From the NCBI RefSeq assembly GCF_018687635.1, contig NZ_CP061300.1, forward strand, positions 682,001 through 746,000: a stretch of 64,000 nucleotides of DNA, given 5' to 3'. A model generated the notes under the pieces. That model made no database searches. It saw only the letters and a program-made list of their open reading frames with translations, and was not told the DNA's origin. The translations under genes and the position numbers were made by a program. This stretch comes from Polynucleobacter sp. MWH-Braz-FAM2G. GTDB taxonomy: Bacteria > Pseudomonadota > Gammaproteobacteria > Burkholderiales > Burkholderiaceae. Below are positions 18,259 through 28,422 of the stretch, one piece after another (positions within the stretch are counted from its first letter, which is position 1; every line of letters starts with the position of its first letter).

Positions 18259-18480
18259 ATGCCTAAAATTATCAAACTATCAAAGTCACTGCTTAGTAGC
18301 GCTCAATCTGCTTCAGAGCAATCAAACAGAACTCTCTCCGAGCAAATTGAGTATTGGGCGCGCTTAGGGAGGGCTGCAGAGGAGAATCCAGAGTTGCCTG
18401 TTCAAATGCTTCAGGATATCTTGGTTAGCATTGAGGAGGTGAGGATGGACACCCTGAATTCATATGCATTTAGACCCTGA
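18259..18480 (+). CDS. ParD-like antitoxin-family protein (orphan)
   Basis: 73-residue protein matching the ParD-like antitoxin family in its start (MPKIIKLSKSLLSSAQSAS), the SNRTLSEQIEYWARLGRAAEENP core and overall size. Such proteins have a ribbon-helix-helix DNA-binding fold. It begins one base after the recR stop, so it is translated with recR. No complete toxin follows on the plus strand; only a 30-codon frame overlaps its end. It may be a solitary regulator or what remains of a toxin-antitoxin pair. Confidence 0.8.
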   Translation: MPKIIKLSKSLLSSAQSASEQSNRTLSEQIEYWARLGRAAEENPELPVQMLQDILVSIEEVRMDTLNSYAFRP

Positions 18481-18556
18481 TTTATTTGCCCCAAACGAAT
18501 TCTTTGATTTTAAAGAAATTGCTGGCAATAAGAATTACAGACCTAGTTGGCTATGA
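18464..18556 (+). other. 30-codon frame overlapping the ParD-like gene end, possible toxin remnant
   Basis: ATG 18464 opens a frame that overlaps the ParD-like stop by 17 bases, as downstream toxin genes often do, and ends at TGA 18554-18556, inside the 3' end of the opposing yafQ gene. The peptide (MHLDPDLFAPNEFFDFKEI...) has no recognised domain. It could be a truncated toxin, a real small protein, or chance. Confidence 0.2.
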
Positions 18557-18816
18557 GAGCCTAAGCGCACTAATTGCAATGTAGTTTCATTGGGTCTTCT
18601 ATAAATCAAGATGAGATCTGGTTTGATGTGACAGTCCCTGTGATCGTGCCAATCACCTTTTAATGCATGGTCGTAGTAATTTTGGGGTAATGACGCATCT
18701 CTTTCAAGCAGTTGAATAACTGACTTGATATCAAGCGCTAATGTTTGTTTGTATATCCCTTTTGATTCTCTTTTATAGTCACGTCTAAATTTTTTTGTGT
18801 ATTCAATCGTCCGCAT
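18535..18816 (-). CDS. yafQ: YafQ-family toxin (RelE/ParE superfamily)
   Basis: 93-residue putative mRNA interferase. YafQ features: YTKKFRRDYKRESKG at the start, then DHALKGDWHDHRDCHIKPDL and the terminal LIYRR ... LVRLGSHSQL, which contain the catalytic histidines and basic residues of the ribosome-dependent nuclease. It follows and overlaps the dinJ-like antitoxin by 14 bases, the usual order for this family (antitoxin first). The toxin looks intact. Whether it is active cannot be told from sequence. Confidence 0.9.
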   Translation of the reverse strand: MRTIEYTKKFRRDYKRESKGIYKQTLALDIKSVIQLLERDASLPQNYYDHALKGDWHDHRDCHIKPDLILIYRRPNETTLQLVRLGSHSQLGL

Positions 18817-19066
18817 TCAAATCAGCCATTAGGTCATCAACCGAAGTAAAGGATTTGAGCTTTCCTTTTCTTGCTTCTTTCATGGCCTCAATAGTTTCTT
18901 TGTTGGGAATCAGTGGCTCAAAAGGCAAAGCTTTTTCTTTGGCCACTCTAGTCATCAAAATACGAAAGGCATCAGACGGAGTTAGTCCCATTGCAGCCAA
19001 TACTGCAGTGGCTTCTTCTTTGATGCTCTCATTAATCCTTGCACGCACAACAGCATTGGCAGCCAT
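18803..19066 (-). CDS. dinJ: DinJ/RelB-family antitoxin
   Basis: 87-residue antitoxin. The N-terminal ribbon-helix-helix (AANAVVRARINESIKEEA, then MGLTPSDAFRILMTRVA) binds DNA; the charged C-terminal part (about residues 45-87) would wrap and neutralise the YafQ toxin. The ATG at 19066 follows AAAAGG. It would repress its own operon through the palindrome at 19089-19105. Confidence 0.9.
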   Translation of the reverse strand: MAANAVVRARINESIKEEATAVLAAMGLTPSDAFRILMTRVAKEKALPFEPLIPNKETIEAMKEARKGKLKSFTSVDDLMADLNADD

Positions 19067-19088
19067 GACTTTTCCTTTTGACTCTAGT

Positions 19089-19105
19089 GAGCTACATTGT
19101 AGCTC
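19089..19105. promoter_or_regulatory. palindromic operator of the dinJ-yafQ operon
   Basis: Perfect inverted repeat GAGCTACA-T-TGTAGCTC, centred about 31 bases upstream of the dinJ start codon. Ribbon-helix-helix antitoxins of this type bind such palindromes to autorepress. The site and context are seen in the sequence; binding is inferred. Confidence 0.65.
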
Positions 19106-19410
19106 AATATTGCCAATTCATCCCATTCAAAAAATTACCAACCATGAGCTGATAGGGTACTCAAGTGCTTGCTAGGACATTTATAGAACTGCTTCATCTA
19201 TTACGTATTTTTAAGTCGTCAAGTTCTTCTCGCATACCAGGTTTGCTTGCAACTTGTCATTTACACGACATAAAGACTAGGTAAATTGCTCCTTTTTGGG
19301 GATAATTCGGTCTGCACCACCCTTGGGCTTCAATCTCAAGCTGTGAATGCCCCGTTTTCCCTTCGGCATGTTGCTATTGCATTGCACTGGCATCCCATTA
19401 GAAATTGTGA
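19106..19410. other. intergenic stretch between dinJ operon and porin gene
   Basis: About 300 bases of AT-rich DNA between divergent genes. I find no credible gene, RNA or strong promoter consensus. A short minus-strand frame around 19190-19260 (ending KPGMREELDDLKIRNR) could be the tail of a decayed gene. Confidence 0.4.
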
Positions 19411-20826
19411 ATGACCCGCAAGATTATTCTCCTCCTCCTGTTGAGCATTCTTTGCACATTATTCGGAGCAACTGCGTTCGCGCAGAAGGCGGGGTCAGGC
19501 TCTGACCAAATTGCTAGTTTTGCTGAAGCCATTCAGGGTTTGCCAACCGAGGGAGAGATTCTAGGTTTGCCTGTGAATATCCATGGACAGACCACCTATA
19601 TCAATCAAAGATATAACAACTTCACCTCTAGCTATTCTGGAATGAATAGCATGTCATCGCTCAAATCGATGAGCTATACCTGGTCGGGCACATTATTTTT
19701 TGGGGCACGCTTAGCGCCAAATACTGATATCTATTTCAATCCAGAAGTTATTTCTGGTGTGCCATTTTCTGGCTTAACAGGTCTTGGAGGATTTACTAAC
19801 GGTGAGGCAACTAAAGCCAATGGCGCGCAAGCGAAGTTTTATTCTGCTCGTGCTTTCTTGCGTCAGACCTTTAATCAAGAGGGCGACAAAGTTGTTCTAG
19901 AAAACGAAGCCAATCAAATTACCCAAACGGTTAGTAGTAACCGCGTGGTAATTACTGCTGGACAGTTTTCTACTTTGGATATTTTTGACGATAGTCGTTA
20001 TGCAAAAGACCCTCGTGTGCAGTTCATGAACTGGGGCAATATGACCTATCTAGCATATGACTATGCCGCTGATGCACGCGGCTACAGTACTGGCTTGGCA
20101 GGTGAGTGGTATCTCGATAATTGGGTGTTGCGCGCCTCCCGCATGCTGACCCCTAAAAATCCCAATGGTCGGGATTTGAATTGGCAAATCTTTAATGCCT
20201 ATGGCGATCAAATTGAGGTGGAGCGGCAGCACAGCATCGGCGATTTACCAGGAAAAGTTTCGGTATTGGCTTACCGCAATAAAATGATCTTGGCACGCTT
20301 TGATGATGCAACTAATTACGTCATTGCCAATAATACGCAAGGCACTCAAGCCATTAATAATGTGCGCACCAATTACCAATATAAGACTGGTATTGGTATT
20401 AATGGTGAGCAAGCCATTACCAAAGACCTTGGAATTTATGGAAGGGCATTCACATCCGATGGTCATACTGAAACCATGTCTTTTACTGAAGCGGATAACT
20501 CTATATCTGTGGGTCTTGGTATGAATGGCACAAGCTGGAGTCGGCCAAAAGATTCGATTGGTATCTCGATGATGCAAAATGGCTTATCGAGTTATCGCAA
20601 AAATTACTTGCAGTCAGGTGGAGTGTCTTACTTTATTGGCGATTACGCAGGTCCCACTCAGACGATTTCTTATCGTCCTGAGCGCATTGCCGAACTCTAT
20701 TACAACGCGACCGTCATTAAGAATGTTCTAGCGGGTTTGAACTTTCAGCACATTAACAATCCAGCATATAACTCGGCTCGCGGCCCTGTAAATATTCTGT
20801 CTTTTAGGATTCATGCTGAGTTTTAA
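19411..20826 (+). CDS. OprB-like outer-membrane porin
   Basis: 471-residue precursor with a Sec signal peptide (KIILLLLLSILCTLFGATAFA) and a beta-barrel-like body full of alternating aromatic strands, ending in FRIHAEF with a C-terminal Phe as outer-membrane proteins do. The LGAR...FFNPE and SVGLGMNG-type segments resemble the carbohydrate-selective porin OprB family. The substrate is unknown. It lies upstream of an RND metal-efflux gene set and might be functionally linked, but a 160-bp gap with its own promoter-like site separates them. The ribosome binding site before ATG 19411 is weak. Confidence 0.8.
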   Translation: MTRKIILLLLLSILCTLFGATAFAQKAGSGSDQIASFAEAIQGLPTEGEILGLPVNIHGQTTYINQRYNNFTSSYSGMNSMSSLKSMSYTWSGTLFFGARLAPNTDIYFNPEVISGVPFSGLTGLGGFTNGEATKANGAQAKFYSARAFLRQTFNQEGDKVVLENEANQITQTVSSNRVVITAGQFSTLDIFDDSRYAKDPRVQFMNWGNMTYLAYDYAADARGYSTGLAGEWYLDNWVLRASRMLTPKNPNGRDLNWQIFNAYGDQIEVERQHSIGDLPGKVSVLAYRNKMILARFDDATNYVIANNTQGTQAINNVRTNYQYKTGIGINGEQAITKDLGIYGRAFTSDGHTETMSFTEADNSISVGLGMNGTSWSRPKDSIGISMMQNGLSSYRKNYLQSGGVSYFIGDYAGPTQTISYRPERIAELYYNATVIKNVLAGLNFQHINNPAYNSARGPVNILSFRIHAEF

Positions 20827-20890
20827 GGGATTTGGAGACAATAGTCATAATTATTATCTTTAATATCAATAAGTTAGAGATTGTCAATAA

Positions 20891-20919
20891 TTCGACTTTT
20901 GGCTTTTGTCCCCTATAAT
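20891..20919 (+). promoter_or_regulatory. candidate sigma-70 promoter for the RND efflux operon
   Basis: TATAAT at 20914-20919 is a perfect -10 box. TTCGAC at 20891-20896 is a poor -35 with a 17-base spacer. It lies about 90 bases before the TolC-type gene. Confidence 0.4.
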
Positions 20920-21010
20920 CCATAAAACCCCCTGAAATGGGTCTAGAGAGTATCTAAATCCGCATTAGGGGCTAAAAAAATAGCATTTTTTGATTTTGAG
21001 GCAGCCGCAT

Positions 21011-22555
21011 TTGTTGATTCTCGGCAGACATAAAATTAGCGCAGCTAAACCACCCAAAAGCGTGACGCCATTTGCATTGGCCGCTTTTGTTGTTTGTGCC
21101 TCCGCTTTTTCTGTTTTATCGTTTGCACAATCTACTGCTAACAGTGCTTCGGTAAGTGTGCAAGCTGGTGAAAATTCTTTAGCAGTACCGCCATCGATTG
21201 GTGCGCAGTTGGGTGCGCAAGATGCCAAAGCGGCCCCCGACTCTAAAACGGCTGAATTATTTTCACCAGTCACTAAGGCCAACACTCCAAAGATTTTTAC
21301 TAAGCCCGTTTCATCGGGCCCTGCGGAGATGGATCTGCGTCAGCTCTGGAATGAGCTTAAGATTAACAATCCGCAACTGTCTTCTTTGCGTGAGTCCTAT
21401 CTATCTGCCAAGGCAACAGTTCCACAAATTAATGCGCCATCTAATCCCCAAGTGGGATTAGTGTGGTCAGGTATGCCAGTGAATTCTCCCTTTGCTTTGG
21501 GTGGTGCAAATGCGCCTACCCCGCAATACCCTGGTGGCATTAGCAGTAACAACTCGATTTCGGTTACGCAAGCGTTTCAGTTTCCTGGCAAGAAGAGTCT
21601 AGCTGCCGATATTGCTGACACTAATGCAGAAGCTTTATTGGCAACCTCGGAGTCAACCTATTTGCAATTGGGTGCTCAGCTATCTACCTTGTACTACAAC
21701 GCATTGGCTGCGCAAAAGCAATTACAAGTTCTTAAAGAATCTGTTGTGCGTTTGGAGATGATTAAGAACGTAGCAAAAGCGCGTTATGCCAATAACGCTG
21801 CTGCTTATGTAGAGTTTTTAAATGCGCAGGTAGCGCAAAGTGCGGCCCAAGCTGATCAATTTAATTTAGAGCGCCAGCTTAATGTCGCTTTGAATAACAT
21901 CAACACCTTAGTTGGTCGTCACTCAAGAGAAAAATTAGTACTACGTGGTGATGTGCGGCGCGCTATGAGTAGCGTCCCAACGCTAATTGAGTTGGAAGAC
22001 TATGCTGAGACTAGTCATCCATCACTCAAGAGTTCGGCATTGCAATTAGATGCTGCTCGTAAAGGGGTTGACCTGGCCAAGAAAGCCTATCTGCCAGACT
22101 TTCAGGTGATTGGTTCGTCTTATACGCCACGTGGGCCATTTTCAGCGAATAATGGTGCGCTGTTTTATCAGTTTGAGCTCGATCTTATTATTCCTTTGTA
22201 CTTCTTTACTAAAGAAAAGTATGGAGTAGAGCAGGCGCAGCGTAATCAAGCGGCTGCGGAAGCTGGCAATATTTCTAATCGCCAGCAAATCGTGTTAGCA
22301 GTCAACACAGCTTATGCCGCTTACGAGCAAGCTAAAAATCAGACTCAGTTTTTAAAAGAGCGTCAGGTGCCACAGGCAGATGCCGCCTATAAGGTGGGTT
22401 TGACTCAGTACTCCAATAATGGGCAAGGTTTCAATGATTTATTGACTGCGCAAACGCAATTGCGTAACTTAGAGATTGCTCTAGCCCAAGCTGAGAGTAA
22501 TTTGCTGCAGGCACAAGCGGTATTAATGGTTTCAGCGGGCAAAGAACCCTTTTAA
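21011..22555 (+). CDS. TolC-family outer-membrane factor of RND efflux (CzcC/CusC-like)
   Basis: Outer-membrane channel of a tripartite efflux pump. N-terminal signal peptide (FALAAFVVCASAFSVLSFAQS), then the duplicated coiled-coil helices of the outer-membrane efflux protein family (segments around AKARYANNAAAYVEFLNAQV and AAYKVGLTQYSNNGQGFNDL are the two equivalent repeats). No ATG precedes the signal peptide. TTG 21011 after GAGG at 20998-21001 is my choice; TTG 20990, TTG 21014 and GTG 21062 are alternatives. No lipobox is seen. First gene of a three-gene operon. Confidence 0.85.
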   Translation: MLILGRHKISAAKPPKSVTPFALAAFVVCASAFSVLSFAQSTANSASVSVQAGENSLAVPPSIGAQLGAQDAKAAPDSKTAELFSPVTKANTPKIFTKPVSSGPAEMDLRQLWNELKINNPQLSSLRESYLSAKATVPQINAPSNPQVGLVWSGMPVNSPFALGGANAPTPQYPGGISSNNSISVTQAFQFPGKKSLAADIADTNAEALLATSESTYLQLGAQLSTLYYNALAAQKQLQVLKESVVRLEMIKNVAKARYANNAAAYVEFLNAQVAQSAAQADQFNLERQLNVALNNINTLVGRHSREKLVLRGDVRRAMSSVPTLIELEDYAETSHPSLKSSALQLDAARKGVDLAKKAYLPDFQVIGSSYTPRGPFSANNGALFYQFELDLIIPLYFFTKEKYGVEQAQRNQAAAEAGNISNRQQIVLAVNTAYAAYEQAKNQTQFLKERQVPQADAAYKVGLTQYSNNGQGFNDLLTAQTQLRNLEIALAQAESNLLQAQAVLMVSAGKEPF

Positions 22556-22564
22556 GGAGCAGTT

Positions 22565-23836
22565 TTGATCAACAAAATTCTTTCGTTTCTGAAGAGCCTC
22601 ACTGAAAAGGCAAAACCCATTTTGCATAAAGGTGCCGAGCATGGCGCTCATCATGCCAAGGTTGCCGCTGTTGGTTTAGCTGGCTTGTATTGGAACTTAA
22701 CTCCACAAAATCGTTATCGCGTGCGTCTAGCCGCATTTGCATTTGCCATTCTCTCCTTGGGTATCGTCGTGGGGCGCGTTACGAATGTAAACCGTAATGT
22801 GAAGATCGAAGCATCCGATAAAGTATTAAAAATACAAAAAAGTGGTGTGCTGGAGTTAAGTCTTCCTGGCGTAAAACTCAATCCTGAGATTTATGTATTT
22901 CAGACAGCTGAAAAAGTTCAAGTTCCAGTCAACATCAAAGTGCCTGGACGTCTAGCATTTAATGCCGAGAAGTCCAAAGTACTTTCAGCACGCGCTCCTG
23001 GTCGCGTGGAACGTATTTATGCTTTCGACGGGGCGCAAGTAGAGATTGGTTCTCCAGTGGTAGAGCTCTATAGCCCCGAGTTTCTTTCTGCCCAACAAGA
23101 GTATTTGCTCTCTTCTAAGACAGCTCAGGTTCTTGAATCAAGTAAAACCATGAGTGACCTTTTGGGTGATGCTCGCATTACTCAACAAGCTGCTGCCAAT
23201 CGAATGAGAAATTTGGGCGCGGGTGAAGGCGATATCAAGAGTATTGAAACGTCTGGCAAAACCACCAGTAATTTAATTATGCGTTCGCCTTTAAAGGGTG
23301 TTGTGGTTAAGCGTAATGTGGAGCCCGGTTCTGCAGTCAATGCAGGTGATGTAATTACGACTTTGGCTGATCCAAAGCATCTCTGGTTCTTGGGTAATGT
23401 GTTTGAACAAGATTTTCGAATGATCAAGCAAGGGCAAAAAATGATTCTGACTCTTGAGGCTTATCCCGAGAAAGAATTCATTGCGTATGCAAACTATATT
23501 GCGCCAACAATTGATCCGCAGACACGAGCCTTATTGATTCGTGCAGATGTAGAAAATACCGATGATCTATTGCGCCCAGACATGTTCGCCTCTGGTTTAT
23601 TGACGACAGGTGAAGCGGATGCTGTAGTCGTTCCGCAAACTGCTATTGTGCGGGTGCGCGAGGCGCGCTATGCCATCATCAAGGTTGGTCCAGAATCTTA
23701 TCGTCGCGTGCCAGTGAAAGGTTATGACCTCAATAGTAAGAGCTTTGCCATTACCGAAGGTGTAGAGCAGGGTTGGCAAATTTTGGCTCAAGGCGCTGTT
23801 TTGTTGAACGATCGCTTTGCCAAGCAGGAGAATTAA
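22565..23836 (+). CDS. RND efflux periplasmic adaptor (CzcB/CusB-like)
   Basis: 423-residue membrane-fusion protein linking the pump to the outer-membrane factor. A TTG start is well supported by AAGGAG at 22554-22559. The first 55 residues are cytoplasmic and include a histidine-rich patch (HKGAEHGAHHAK) before one TM helix (about 57-75). Then come the barrel and lipoyl-type halves: GRLAFNAEKSKVLSARAPGRVERI, a helical hairpin, and LIMRSPLKGVVVKRNVEPGSAV, and a C-terminal membrane-proximal part. Nine bases separate it from the upstream stop. Confidence 0.88.
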   Translation: MINKILSFLKSLTEKAKPILHKGAEHGAHHAKVAAVGLAGLYWNLTPQNRYRVRLAAFAFAILSLGIVVGRVTNVNRNVKIEASDKVLKIQKSGVLELSLPGVKLNPEIYVFQTAEKVQVPVNIKVPGRLAFNAEKSKVLSARAPGRVERIYAFDGAQVEIGSPVVELYSPEFLSAQQEYLLSSKTAQVLESSKTMSDLLGDARITQQAAANRMRNLGAGEGDIKSIETSGKTTSNLIMRSPLKGVVVKRNVEPGSAVNAGDVITTLADPKHLWFLGNVFEQDFRMIKQGQKMILTLEAYPEKEFIAYANYIAPTIDPQTRALLIRADVENTDDLLRPDMFASGLLTTGEADAVVVPQTAIVRVREARYAIIKVGPESYRRVPVKGYDLNSKSFAITEGVEQGWQILAQGAVLLNDRFAKQEN

Positions 23837-26800
23837 TTGAGTATCTTTACCTCCTTTATTCGAGGAGTAGTCGAGAAGCGCGTGCTTGTCATCTTTGCTT
23901 CGATCGTGTTGCTCGGTCTTGGCGTATTAAGTCTTAGTAAGTTGCCGATTCAGCCATATCCAGGTGTGGCGCCATTAACTATCCAAGCGATTTCTCAATG
24001 GCCTGGTCGAAGTACTGCTGAGGTAGAGCAACAAGTCACCATTCCTGTTGAAAATGCATTGGCGGGTATTCCAGGTTTGCAAGCCTTTCGTTCCGTCTCT
24101 TTATTTGGTCTTTCTGTTGTTACTCTGAAATTCACAGAAACAACTGATCCATTTAAGGCGCGTCAAATTTTTATTAGCAGCTTAAATGGCGTGAATTTTC
24201 CGCCTGGTGTGAACTCCAGCATTAGTCCTGACTCTGATGCTATCGGCGAAATCATGCGCTATGAAGTGCGTTCTGACTTTGCATCTTCTACGCAATTAAA
24301 AACTTTACAGAACTATGAAATTTATAAAGAGCTTAAGCAAACTCCTGGCGTAGCGGACGTCTCTTCCTTTGGCGGTAAGGTTCGTCAATATCAGGTGATT
24401 GTGAGTCCGGAGAGTTTGCAGGCAAAGGGCGTTTCAGTTAGTCAGTTAATTGACGCGCTAACCAATGCCAATAGCAACGCTGGTGGTGGCTTGCTTCCAA
24501 CAGGCGAGCAGCAATTTGTTGTGCGCGGAGTTGGCCTGCTTAAAAACATTGAAGATATCAAGCAGGTGGTGATCACTATCAATAATGGGGTGCCTATTCG
24601 CATTGGCGATGTGGCTAGAGTAGAGATTGGTAATGCGCCACGTTTGGGTATGTTTCAGTTCAATGACAACCCAGATTCTGTTGAGGGAATTATTTATCTA
24701 CGACGCGGTGAGAATGCTACCGAAGTATTGGCGCGAGTTCGTAATACGATTGAGAACATCAATAAGCATGTCTTGCCACCTGGCATTGAAGTAAAGCCTT
24801 TCTATGATCGTCAGGCTTTATTGGATATTACGATTGGTACGGTCAAGCACACCTTATTTATTGGTATTTTGCTGGTGTTGGTTGTGCTGTATCTCTTCTT
24901 GGGGAATCTGCGAGCAGCTGCGGTGGTGGCCGCTATTATTCCGCTTTCCTTGTGCGTCTCATTTATTCAGATGCACTTATGGAGCGTGCCCGCCAACTTA
25001 ATTTCATTGGGTGCAATTGACTTTGGCGTGATCGTAGATGCTGCGGTGATTCTTTGTGAAAACGTTATGCGCCATTTAGAAGAGGGCGGTAAGCGCTTGA
25101 ACCAAAGTATTATTTTGGCGACCAGTGAAGTGCAACGCGCCATGATTTATTCCACTGGCATCATCATTGTTGCTTATTCACCCTTATTCTTCATGGGTGG
25201 CGTTGAGGGCATTATTTTTAGACCAATGGCGTTCACGATGGGCTTCGCATTGCTTGCCGCCATGATCTTGAGTCTGACTTTCCTGCCGGCAATGGTTTCT
25301 TTGGTCTTTGGTGAAAACTTGCACCATAAACCACCAGCATTTATCACTAAGTTGATTTCTGGCTATAAACCTTTACTCAGAAAGTTGATGGATCGCCCAT
25401 TAACAGTTTTCTCCGTGACTGTTTTTGTATTGGCCATCACTTTATTGAGCATGACTCGTTTGGGTACGGCATTCTTGCCGACTCTTGAGGAAAATAATAT
25501 TTGGCTGCGTGTGACTTTGCCAAACACAGTGGATTTGGATTACTCCATAAAGATCGCTAATCAGTTGCGTCAAAACTTTATGACTAAACCTGAAATCGAT
25601 CGCGTAGCGGTTCAGATTGGTCGTCCTGATGATGGCACCGACTCTACTGGAGTGTTCAATCAAGAATATGGTCTGTATCTCAAGAGCCCAGAAAAAATGC
25701 CATCAGGGTCGTCTAAGAAGTTGCTGATTGCGCAATTAGAAGAAGAGCTCAATAGCATTCCAGGGATTACCTATAGTTTCTCTCAATACATTGAAGATAA
25801 CGTTAACGAGGCTCTTTCTGGCGTAAAGGGTGAGAACTCAGTCAAAATTTATGGCTCTGATTTGGATGTCTTAGATCAGAAGGCGCATGAAGTTGTTGAG
25901 CAGCTTAAAAAAGTTCGCGGCGTAGCGGATGAGGGCGTTCTAAAAGAACTTGGACAACCCACATTGAATGTGCAAATTGATCGTGAACGCGCTTCTCGTT
26001 ACGGAATTAATGTGAATGACATTCAGACGGTTGTTGCCAATGCGATTGGTGGTGCGGCCGTTACCAACTTGCTTGAAGACGAAAAAACCTTTGGAATTGC
26101 AATTCGTTTAAATGAAGGTAGCCGAAATGATGTGGCGGATATTGGTCATTTATTGGTTGATGGTCCAAATGACACCAAGATTCCATTATCGATGGTTGCT
26201 ACCGTGAAACTAACAGACGGACCTTTCTTTATTTATCGCGAAGCAGGTAAGCGCTATATTGCAATTAAGTTCAGCGTGCGTAATCGCGACTTGGGTAGTG
26301 CGGTTGAAGATGCCCAGTATTTGGTAGAAAAAAATATTACCTTGCCTCCTAATTACTCTATTAGCTGGGATGGCCAATTTAATCAAATGAAGCAGGCTCA
26401 TAAAAAGTTGATGGTCATTGTTCCATTGGCTTTAACTGGAATCTTCTTATTGCTAGTAAGTGCGTTTGGTAATTTCCGTGATGCATTCATTGTGATGATT
26501 AATGTGCCGTTTGCCGCAATTGGAGGCGTGATTGCTTTGCATCTTGCGGGCGAGACCTTGAGTATCTCGGCATTCTTTGGCTTCCTCTCTCTTTTCGGTA
26601 TCGCGATTCAGGATGGCGTGATTTTGATTTCCTTCATTAATAAGACGACCGCCACCGAACACGGAGCCATGAAAGACACCATGGTAGATGGTGCAGCACT
26701 ACGTGTGCGTCCAGTATTAATGACGGCAATTTTGGCTGGTTTAGGCCTTTTGCCTGCGGCCTTATCTCATTCGATTGGTTCTGAGGCGCAGCGACCTCTA

Positions 26801-26914
26801 GCTTTGGTCATTGTGGGCGGCATGGTTTCTACTATTATTTTGACCTTATTAGTTTTGCCAGTGATTTACAGTTGGTTTAGAGGTCGAGCTTTAACTGCAG
26901 CCAGTAATATTTAA
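23837..26914 (+). CDS. heavy-metal efflux RND pump (CzcA/CusA family)
   Basis: 1025-residue inner-membrane proton-driven pump exporting metal cations. The HME-RND signature in TM4 is complete: Asp395, Asp401 and Glu408 in [17 protein letters not shown], the spacing of CzcA proton-relay residues. Twelve TM helices in the RND pattern (1 + large loop + 6 + loop + 5) are visible, e.g. [15 protein letters not shown] at the start and [20 protein letters not shown] at the end. It starts at TTG 23837 with AGGAG upstream. Substrate (Co/Zn/Cd, Cu/Ag or Ni) cannot be assigned from what I can see. No metal sensor gene is adjacent. Confidence 0.93.
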   Translation: MSIFTSFIRGVVEKRVLVIFASIVLLGLGVLSLSKLPIQPYPGVAPLTIQAISQWPGRSTAEVEQQVTIPVENALAGIPGLQAFRSVSLFGLSVVTLKFTETTDPFKARQIFISSLNGVNFPPGVNSSISPDSDAIGEIMRYEVRSDFASSTQLKTLQNYEIYKELKQTPGVADVSSFGGKVRQYQVIVSPESLQAKGVSVSQLIDALTNANSNAGGGLLPTGEQQFVVRGVGLLKNIEDIKQVVITINNGVPIRIGDVARVEIGNAPRLGMFQFNDNPDSVEGIIYLRRGENATEVLARVRNTIENINKHVLPPGIEVKPFYDRQALLDITIGTVKHTLFIGILLVLVVLYLFLGNLRAAAVVAAIIPLSLCVSFIQMHLWSVPANLISLGAIDFGVIVDAAVILCENVMRHLEEGGKRLNQSIILATSEVQRAMIYSTGIIIVAYSPLFFMGGVEGIIFRPMAFTMGFALLAAMILSLTFLPAMVSLVFGENLHHKPPAFITKLISGYKPLLRKLMDRPLTVFSVTVFVLAITLLSMTRLGTAFLPTLEENNIWLRVTLPNTVDLDYSIKIANQLRQNFMTKPEIDRVAVQIGRPDDGTDSTGVFNQEYGLYLKSPEKMPSGSSKKLLIAQLEEELNSIPGITYSFSQYIEDNVNEALSGVKGENSVKIYGSDLDVLDQKAHEVVEQLKKVRGVADEGVLKELGQPTLNVQIDRERASRYGINVNDIQTVVANAIGGAAVTNLLEDEKTFGIAIRLNEGSRNDVADIGHLLVDGPNDTKIPLSMVATVKLTDGPFFIYREAGKRYIAIKFSVRNRDLGSAVEDAQYLVEKNITLPPNYSISWDGQFNQMKQAHKKLMVIVPLALTGIFLLLVSAFGNFRDAFIVMINVPFAAIGGVIALHLAGETLSISAFFGFLSLFGIAIQDGVILISFINKTTATEHGAMKDTMVDGAALRVRPVLMTAILAGLGLLPAALSHSIGSEAQRPLALVIVGGMVSTIILTLLVLPVIYSWFRGRALTAASNI

Positions 26915-26943
26915 TCGATAGTTCAAGGAAAGAATTCTTACGC

Positions 26944-27732
26944 ATGAGTGATCGTCAACCCCACATCTTGGTATCCAATGACGATGGCTATTTGGCTCCT
27001 GGTTTATTGGCGCTAGTCAATGCGGTCCGCCCATTGGGGCGGATTACAGTGATTGCTCCAGAGCAAAATCACAGTGGTGCCTCAAATTCCCTTACGCTCT
27101 CAAGACCCTTGTCGATTCATCGAGTAGCAGGTGGTGAGCGTGATGGTTTTTTCTTTATCAATGGCACCCCAACAGATTGTGTGCACGTTGCGATGACAGG
27201 ATTTCTGGATGAGAAACCCGATTTAGTGATTTCAGGAATTAATCAAGGCGAGAACATGGGTGAAGATACCCTGTACTCGGGTACTGTTGCTGCAGCTATT
27301 GAAGGTGTGATGTTTGGTGTGCCTGGGATCGCATTCTCACAAATCGATCGAGGCTGGAATCGTATAGAAGATGCCGCTAAAGCAGCGCATGATGTTGTTG
27401 CGCAAATGTTAGTTTCGGCATTGGCCCGTACTGAAGGTACTGCTACATTGCTCAATGTCAATATTCCAAATCGTCCTTATGCTGACCTTTATCGTTGGCG
27501 CGTTACACGACTTGGTAATCGTCATCACTCCCAGCCAGTAGTAGTGCAAGATAGCCCGCGTGGCGAGAAGATCTACTGGATTGGTGCTGCTGGCGATGTT
27601 AAAGAGGGCTCTGAGGGTACTGACTTTCATGCGATTGCAGAAGGATGTATTTCGATTACCCCAATGCAATTGGACTTAACACACCATGCGCGTTTGGCTG
27701 CCATGCGCGCGAATGGTTGGGATCGCGGTTGA
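26944..27732 (+). CDS. surE: 5'/3'-nucleotidase SurE
   Basis: 262-residue metal-dependent nucleoside monophosphatase. N-terminal [12 protein letters not shown] carries the metal-binding Asp-Asp pair; [15 protein letters not shown] and [10 protein letters not shown] follow as in SurE. First gene of the stationary-phase survival group surE-pcm-nlpD; it overlaps pcm by four bases (TTGA). Confidence 0.96.
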   Translation: MSDRQPHILVSNDDGYLAPGLLALVNAVRPLGRITVIAPEQNHSGASNSLTLSRPLSIHRVAGGERDGFFFINGTPTDCVHVAMTGFLDEKPDLVISGINQGENMGEDTLYSGTVAAAIEGVMFGVPGIAFSQIDRGWNRIEDAAKAAHDVVAQMLVSALARTEGTATLLNVNIPNRPYADLYRWRVTRLGNRHHSQPVVVQDSPRGEKIYWIGAAGDVKEGSEGTDFHAIAEGCISITPMQLDLTHHARLAAMRANGWDRG

Positions 27733-28385
27733 AGGCGCCTACAGAACGTTTTGCTGCCTATAGGCAGGCGCTAGCAGCAAAGGTCCATGCTGGTGGTGTG
27801 AAGCACGGTAAAACTTTGGAGGCAATCGCCACCGTACCGCGACATGCATTTATGGATGCGGGATTGCATGCGCAAGCTTATGAAGATACAGCTTTACCAA
27901 TTGGTCATGAGCAAACGATTTCTAAACCTTCAGTGGTAGCGCGCATGATTGAATTGCTCCATAAGCCTAAGCACAAATTAGGTAAGGTCTTGGAGATTGG
28001 CACTGGATGTGGATATCAAGCGGCGGTACTCAGTTTATTGGCGGAAGAGGTTTACTCCATTGAACGGATTCGTCCATTACATGACATGGCTAGAGCCAAG
28101 TTGCGTCCTTTTCGGATTAATAATCTGCGCCTGATATATGGTGATGGCATTTTGGGTTTGCCACAAGCGGCTCCATTTGATGGAATCATCTTAGCTGCAG
28201 CTGGTTTGGGTATTCCGGATGCTTTGCTGGATCAATTGGCAATTGGTGGGCGTTTGGTTGCTCCAGTTGCCAAAAATGACAAAGAGCAACAGCTTGTTAT
28301 GGTGGAAAGAATGAGTTCTCAGCGCTATCAAAGGACAGTGCTGGACGGGGTCTTTTTTGTCCCCTTACAATCAGGGGTAGTATGA
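27729..28385 (+). CDS. pcm: protein-L-isoaspartate O-methyltransferase
   Basis: SAM-dependent repair enzyme for isomerised aspartates in aged proteins, 218 residues from TTG 27729. SAM motif [16 protein letters not shown]; substrate-side [24 protein letters not shown] N-terminal region; [12 protein letters not shown]. The TTG overlaps the surE stop (TTGA), so translation is coupled. The frame is open further upstream to 27645, but that part lies inside surE and does not look like Pcm. Confidence 0.93.
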   Translation: MKAPTERFAAYRQALAAKVHAGGVKHGKTLEAIATVPRHAFMDAGLHAQAYEDTALPIGHEQTISKPSVVARMIELLHKPKHKLGKVLEIGTGCGYQAAVLSLLAEEVYSIERIRPLHDMARAKLRPFRINNLRLIYGDGILGLPQAAPFDGIILAAAGLGIPDALLDQLAIGGRLVAPVAKNDKEQQLVMVERMSSQRYQRTVLDGVFFVPLQSGVV

Positions 28386-28422
28386 ACTTTATGATGTATA
28401 TATCTATTCAGAACCCAATTTG

